A stretch of DNA of 8,992 nt from Acidobacteriaceae bacterium (GTDB lineage Bacteria; Acidobacteriota; Terriglobia; Terriglobales; Acidobacteriaceae), in the NCBI GenBank assembly GCA_030040395.1, contig JASHTU010000352.1, forward strand, positions 1-8,992. Reading direction: 5' to 3'. This document shows positions 6,808-8,992 of the stretch, piece after piece. The notes under the pieces were generated by a model that worked only from the letters and a program-made list of their open reading frames with translations, did not search any database and was not told the DNA's origin. The number at the start of each line of letters is the position of its first letter. Position 1 is the first letter of the stretch. The position numbers and the translations under genes are program-made.

Positions 6808-6971
6808 TTCGCGCCGGCCCTGCGGGACGGCGGTGACGTTGTTGGCGCGGTTACCCAGGATTTCATCCTGGGCCGCCGACTCCCCCGTAGGGAGGAATCG
6901 AAAATAGCCCAGGATGCAATCCTGGGTAAGGAACCCAGATCAGCCTGCCGCCCCGTAGGGTCGGCGCGAAA
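6808..6971. repeat. BIME-like inverted pair of REP units downstream of the transposase
   Basis: Two units face each other about a centre near 6889. The inverted unit has a GC-rich hairpin at 6812-6832 (CGCCG...CGGCG with CCC/GGG inside) and CCCAGGAT-TTC-ATCCTGGG at 6854-6872. The direct unit has CCCAGGAT-GCA-ATCCTGGG at 6908-6926 and the GTA-loop hairpin at ~6947-6966. The outer ends TTCGCGCCG (6808-6816) and CGGCGCGAA (6962-6970) are reverse complements. CTCCC-CCGTA-GGGAG (6880-6894) is the central hairpin. Because hairpins pair about one centre, the 164-base block is one large imperfect palindrome. It starts four bases after the transposase stop and could also end its transcript. Confidence 0.75.
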
Positions 6972-7030
6972 TGTCGAGCTGGCGCGGCGCATCGGCGCCA
7001 TGCGGCAGGAAGTGAACCGCCTCACGAACC

Positions 7031-7156
7031 TCAAGCCCGCCACCAAATCCGCGCCTCAATCGCGTCATAGTCGCCGCAAGCGCCCTTCGGCGTGTTCTCC
7101 AGCAACCCGGCCGACTCCAGCGCCCTCACATCCGCAGGCGCGTTGCGGTAGTCCGT
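7031..7156 (-). pseudogene. Fragment resembling the C-terminus of a winged-helix DNA-binding protein
   Basis: On the minus strand a 41-codon frame ends in TGA at 7033-7031 and reads TDYRNAPADVRALESAGLLE, then NTPKGACGDYDAIEARIWWR and a final A. The pattern DVRALESAGLLE followed by a short wing and DYDAIEARI resembles the recognition helix, wing and final strand of winged-helix antitoxin-like regulators, where D.K.LE..GL.E is common. No start codon or upstream helix-turn-helix is visible beyond 7156, so it would be a 5'-truncated remnant. It lies just beyond the REP pair, suggesting damage linked to mobile DNA. The resemblance is from memory and short; a chance frame cannot be excluded. Confidence 0.35.
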
Positions 7157-7322
7157 ACCCCCTCTGTCAACCCCTCCGCCCCCACGCATCCAACCCCATC
7201 CCTCTCATTCCAAACAAATTATTTTTCTTCCCAACTTTGCCGGTTATTTCCGCCAAATCGCTAGAATGGTTTTAGGTAGCAAAAAGGGGTGATTCTCTAC
7301 TCGGAAAACGGCTCGGGAGTGG
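7157..7322 (+). promoter_or_regulatory. Gene-free stretch with a possible promoter before element B
   Basis: Base composition changes here from GC-rich to AT-rich (7205-7275). TTGCCG (7237-7242) and TAGAAT (7262-7267), with a 19-base spacer, could form a weak plus-strand promoter with a start near 7274, which would transcribe the structured element that follows. No protein-coding signature is seen on either strand. Confidence 0.28.
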
Positions 7323-7440
7323 TGGCTTTAGCACTTCTCCTTCTGCTGTATACCGAAGCCGGGAACCCAAAGGTCGATTCCCTTAAAGAATCGCCACCTT
7401 CGATTGAAATTCCAAGAGCTACATGGGAAGGAGAAGTGCT
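7323..7440 (+). ncRNA. Orphan copy of the transposase-leader structure (copy B)
   Basis: This stretch aligns end to end with the transposase leader at 6231-6347 at a nearly constant offset of 1092 bases. Shared blocks include TTCTCC (7335-7340), TGTA (7347-7350), GAACCC (7363-7368), CGCCACC (7392-7398) and GGAGAA (7430-7435). It has its own perfect 13-bp outer repeat, AGCACTTCTCCTT (7330-7342) with AAGGAGAAGTGCT (7428-7440), and an inner stem CGATTC/GAATCG (7375-7380, 7388-7393). Where the arms differ from copy A, both sides change together. No transposase follows. It may be a solo structural RNA, a miniature element mobilised in trans, or the remnant of a lost transposase copy. Confidence 0.65.
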
Positions 7441-7473
7441 CGAGGCATGGCCGCCATTCCCGGGCCACCTGCT

Positions 7474-7541
7474 TTTTGCCCCTGCTTTGCGGCCATTCGC
7501 AGCCACCCTCTGCCTGGGGTGGCGCCAAAAGCGGGGCAAAA
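7474..7541. repeat. Long nested hairpin downstream of element B
   Basis: TTTTGCCCC (7474-7482) pairs with GGGGCAAAA (7533-7541). Inside, past a bulged T, GCTTT (7484-7488) pairs with AAAGC (7528-7532). Further in, GCCACCC (7502-7508) pairs with GGGTGGC (7517-7523) around an eight-base loop. The combined structure spans 68 bases with 21 pairs. On the plus strand it is followed by A-rich rather than T-rich sequence; on the minus strand the 5'-most arm ends in GGGGCAAAA followed by further A, so it is not a standard terminator in either direction. It probably belongs to the same structured element as copy B. Confidence 0.6.
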
Positions 7542-7555
7542 CACCCCAAAATTGG

Positions 7556-7660
7556 TCGTAAGTCATTATTATTGAATATCTTATGATCTAACTCCTTTAT
7601 TATCAATAATTTAGACCCAGTACTAAATAGTATAAGTGATTGTAAACAAACCACTTAACC
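7556..7660. other. AT-rich stretch with two hairpins, no gene
   Basis: This stretch stands out from the surrounding GC-rich DNA. ATTATTGA (7568-7575) and TCAATAAT (7603-7610) form a perfect 8-bp inverted repeat. TAAGTG (7633-7638) and CACTTA (7652-7657) close a second hairpin with an inner TTG/CAA pair, lying immediately before the Shine-Dalgarno of the mini-ORF. TATAAG (7631-7636) resembles a -10 but lacks a good -35. The composition could mark a promoter region or horizontally acquired DNA. Confidence 0.45.
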
Positions 7661-7678
7661 ACAAGGAGGGGGTGGGGG

Positions 7679-7696
7679 ATGGGTAAGACTAGCTAA
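7679..7696 (+). CDS. Five-codon mini-ORF (MGKTS) with strong Shine-Dalgarno
   Basis: ATG GGT AAG ACT AGC TAA follows AAGGAGG (7663-7669) at a nine-base spacing, within a long G-rich run. The ribosome binding site is one of the best in the window, yet the frame closes after five residues. It sits after a hairpin (7633-7657) and 50 bases before uvrB. It could be a leader peptide for an upstream transcript, or simply an initiation site whose gene has been lost. Translation is unproven. Confidence 0.3.
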   Translation: MGKTS

Positions 7697-7734
7697 CTTC
7701 TCCAATTATGTTCTCTGTTTCTTCGCCTTCACAC

Positions 7735-7740
7735 TATAAT
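7735..7740 (+). promoter_or_regulatory. uvrB -10 box placed for a leaderless transcript
   Basis: A perfect TATAAT ends six bases before the uvrB ATG at 7747. With the usual -10-to-start distance, transcription begins at or next to the A of the ATG. No Shine-Dalgarno is present between them. The -35 region (around 7711-7717, TTCTCTG) is not a good consensus. Confidence 0.6.
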
Positions 7741-7746
7741 GCAGTC

Positions 7747-8992
7747 ATGGACTTTCAGTTGGTCACCAGCTACAAACCCAAAGGCGACCAGCCGCGCGCC
7801 ATCGACGAGCTGCTGCGGGGGCTCGCGGCGGGCGAAAAGCACCAGGTGCTGCTGGGCGTCACCGGCTCGGGCAAGACCTTCACCATGGCCAAGGTCATCG
7901 AGCAGTCCAACCGGCCGGCGCTGATCCTGGCCCACAACAAGACGCTGGCGGCGCAGCTTTATCACGAGTTCAAGCAGTTCTTTCCCGGCAACGCGGTCGA
8001 GTACTTCGTGAGCTACTACGACTACTACCAGCCGGAGGCGTACATTCCGGCGGGCGACCTGTATATCGAGAAGGAAGCCACGATCAATGAGGAGCTGGAC
8101 AAGCTGCGGCTTTCCGCAACACGGTCACTCTTCGAACGGCGGGATTCGATCATTGTCAGCTCGGTGAGCTGCATCTACGGCCTGGGCTCGCCGGAGGCTT
8201 ACTACGGCATGCTGTTGCTGCTTGAGAAGGGGCAGCGCATCAGCCGTAAGGACATTACGCGGCGGCTGGTGGAGATTCTCTACGAGCGGAACGATGTGGA
8301 TTTCCGGCGCGGGACATTTCGCGTGCGGGGGGACGTGATCGAAATCTTTCCCACCTACGACGAGTCGGCGTATCGCATCGAGCTTTTCGGCGACGAGATC
8401 GAGACGCTGGCGCAGATCGATCCGCTGTTCGGGACGGTGCGGCAGAAGTACGCGCGGTTGCCCATCTATCCCAAGACCCATTACGTGGTGCAGCCGGAGC
8501 GAAAGACGGAGGCCATCGACTCGATTCTGAAGGAGCTGAACGAGTGGGTCCCGCATCTTGAGGCCGAGGGGCGAATGGTGGAGGCGCAGCGCGTGAACCA
8601 GCGCACGCGCTTTGACCTGGAAATGATCAAGTCGATGGGCTATTGCCACGGCATCGAGAATTATTCGCGCCATTTCAGCGGGCGGCTGCCGGGCGAAGCT
8701 CCGCCCACGCTGCTGGATTATTTTCCGCGCGACTATTTGCTGTTTGTGGATGAGAGCCACGCCACGATTCCACAGGTGCACGGGATGTGGCACGGCGACC
8801 GGAGCCGCAAACAGACGCTGGTTGATTACGGCTTTCGGCTGCCCTCAGCGCTCGACAACCGGCCGCTGAAGTTCGACGAGTTCGAGAACCGGGTGCAGCA
8901 GGCGATTTACGTTTCGGCGACGCCGGGACCGTACGAGCTGACGCGGTCGAGCGGAGTGGTGGTGGAGCAGGTCATCCGGCCGACGGGGCTGG
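7747..8992 (+). CDS. uvrB: Excinuclease ABC subunit B (UvrB), 3' end beyond the window
   Basis: UvrB is the damage-verifying helicase-like subunit of nucleotide excision repair: loaded by UvrA, it opens DNA around the lesion and recruits UvrC. The frame is open from the ATG to the window edge, about 415 of a usual ~660-670 codons. The start [20 protein letters not shown] is typical. Walker A is GVTGSGKT at residues 37-44 (K43). The damage-probing beta-hairpin begins at [13 protein letters not shown] (89-101). Walker B is DESH at 335-338, motif [10 protein letters not shown] follows at ~360-369, and the SATPGPYEL motif lies at ~390-398. The second helicase domain and the UVR domain are off the window. 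The ATG at 7739 is out of frame. SOS control cannot be judged. Confidence 0.97.
   Translation, partial: MDFQLVTSYKPKGDQPRAIDELLRGLAAGEKHQVLLGVTGSGKTFTMAKVIEQSNRPALILAHNKTLAAQLYHEFKQFFPGNAVEYFVSYYDYYQPEAYIPAGDLYIEKEATINEELDKLRLSATRSLFERRDSIIVSSVSCIYGLGSPEAYYGMLLLLEKGQRISRKDITRRLVEILYERNDVDFRRGTFRVRGDVIEIFPTYDESAYRIELFGDEIETLAQIDPLFGTVRQKYARLPIYPKTHYVVQPERKTEAIDSILKELNEWVPHLEAEGRMVEAQRVNQRTRFDLEMIKSMGYCHGIENYSRHFSGRLPGEAPPTLLDYFPRDYLLFVDESHATIPQVHGMWHGDRSRKQTLVDYGFRLPSALDNRPLKFDEFENRVQQAIYVSATPGPYELTRSSGVVVEQVIRPTGL

Noticed and set aside
6066..6971. Possible CRISPR array from repeated palindromes
   Set aside because: Only three units occur, two of them inverted relative to each other and separated by a gene, with no regular spacers and no cas genes.
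6772..7275. 167-codon plus-strand frame overlapping the transposase end and the REP pair
   Set aside because: It translates through palindromic repeats and begins inside the transposase in another frame.
7289..7654. Open frames of 90 to 108 codons on both strands over element B
   Set aside because: Frames on both strands cover perfect inverted repeats and show no protein family pattern; RNA or DNA structure explains the region better.
7710..7724. GTTC-N7-CTTC before uvrB, resembling an alphaproteobacterial LexA box
   Set aside because: One half-site is mismatched, and this box type is not established for the likely host group; too short to support SOS control.
8125..8793. 222-codon minus-strand frame inside uvrB
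   Set aside because: It is fully antisense to conserved UvrB sequence and has no recognisable motif.

Overview
The window is GC-rich chromosomal DNA, most likely from an acidobacterium. The clearest pointer is the large permease at 3408-5876. It has the two-module MacB/FtsX layout of the 'acidobacterial duplicated orphan permease' (ADOP) group and is preceded by the remains of a PadR-type regulator, the usual partner of these permeases in Acidobacteria. The assignment is by recalled family resemblance; no database was searched.

The left third is read on the minus strand. From right to left it holds an exported SH3/TPR-like protein (1920-2960), uppP for undecaprenyl-diphosphate phosphatase (977-1858, TTG start), and a vapBC toxin-antitoxin pair (217-851) whose genes overlap by four bases and which has its own promoter with an inverted repeat. 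Bases 1-37 may be the start of another minus-strand gene.

The middle (3209-5876) is a decayed padR-permease locus on the plus strand. The padR start and its Shine-Dalgarno are still visible. The reading frame has an internal TAG, and the sequence then jumps into the tail of the permease's normal N-terminal domain, as if a deletion had fused the two genes. The permease core that follows is intact.

The region 5877-7746 is a mobile and structured accessory patch. It contains a single-domain Y1 (HUH) transposase of IS200/RAYT type (6354-6803), flanked by REP-like palindromic units: one upstream, and an inverted pair downstream forming a BIME-like palindrome centred near 6889. The transposase leader (6231-6347) is bounded by a 13-bp perfect inverted repeat whose right arm contains the likely ribosome binding site. 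A second, orphan copy of this leader with the same length and compensatory stem changes lies at 7323-7440 without a transposase. It is followed by a nested hairpin, an AT-rich stretch and a five-codon mini-ORF with a strong Shine-Dalgarno. A short antisense fragment (7031-7156) looks like the end of a winged-helix protein.

The right end (7747-8992) is the first ~415 codons of uvrB. It runs off the window and is probably translated from a leaderless mRNA, because a perfect TATAAT ends six bases before the ATG.
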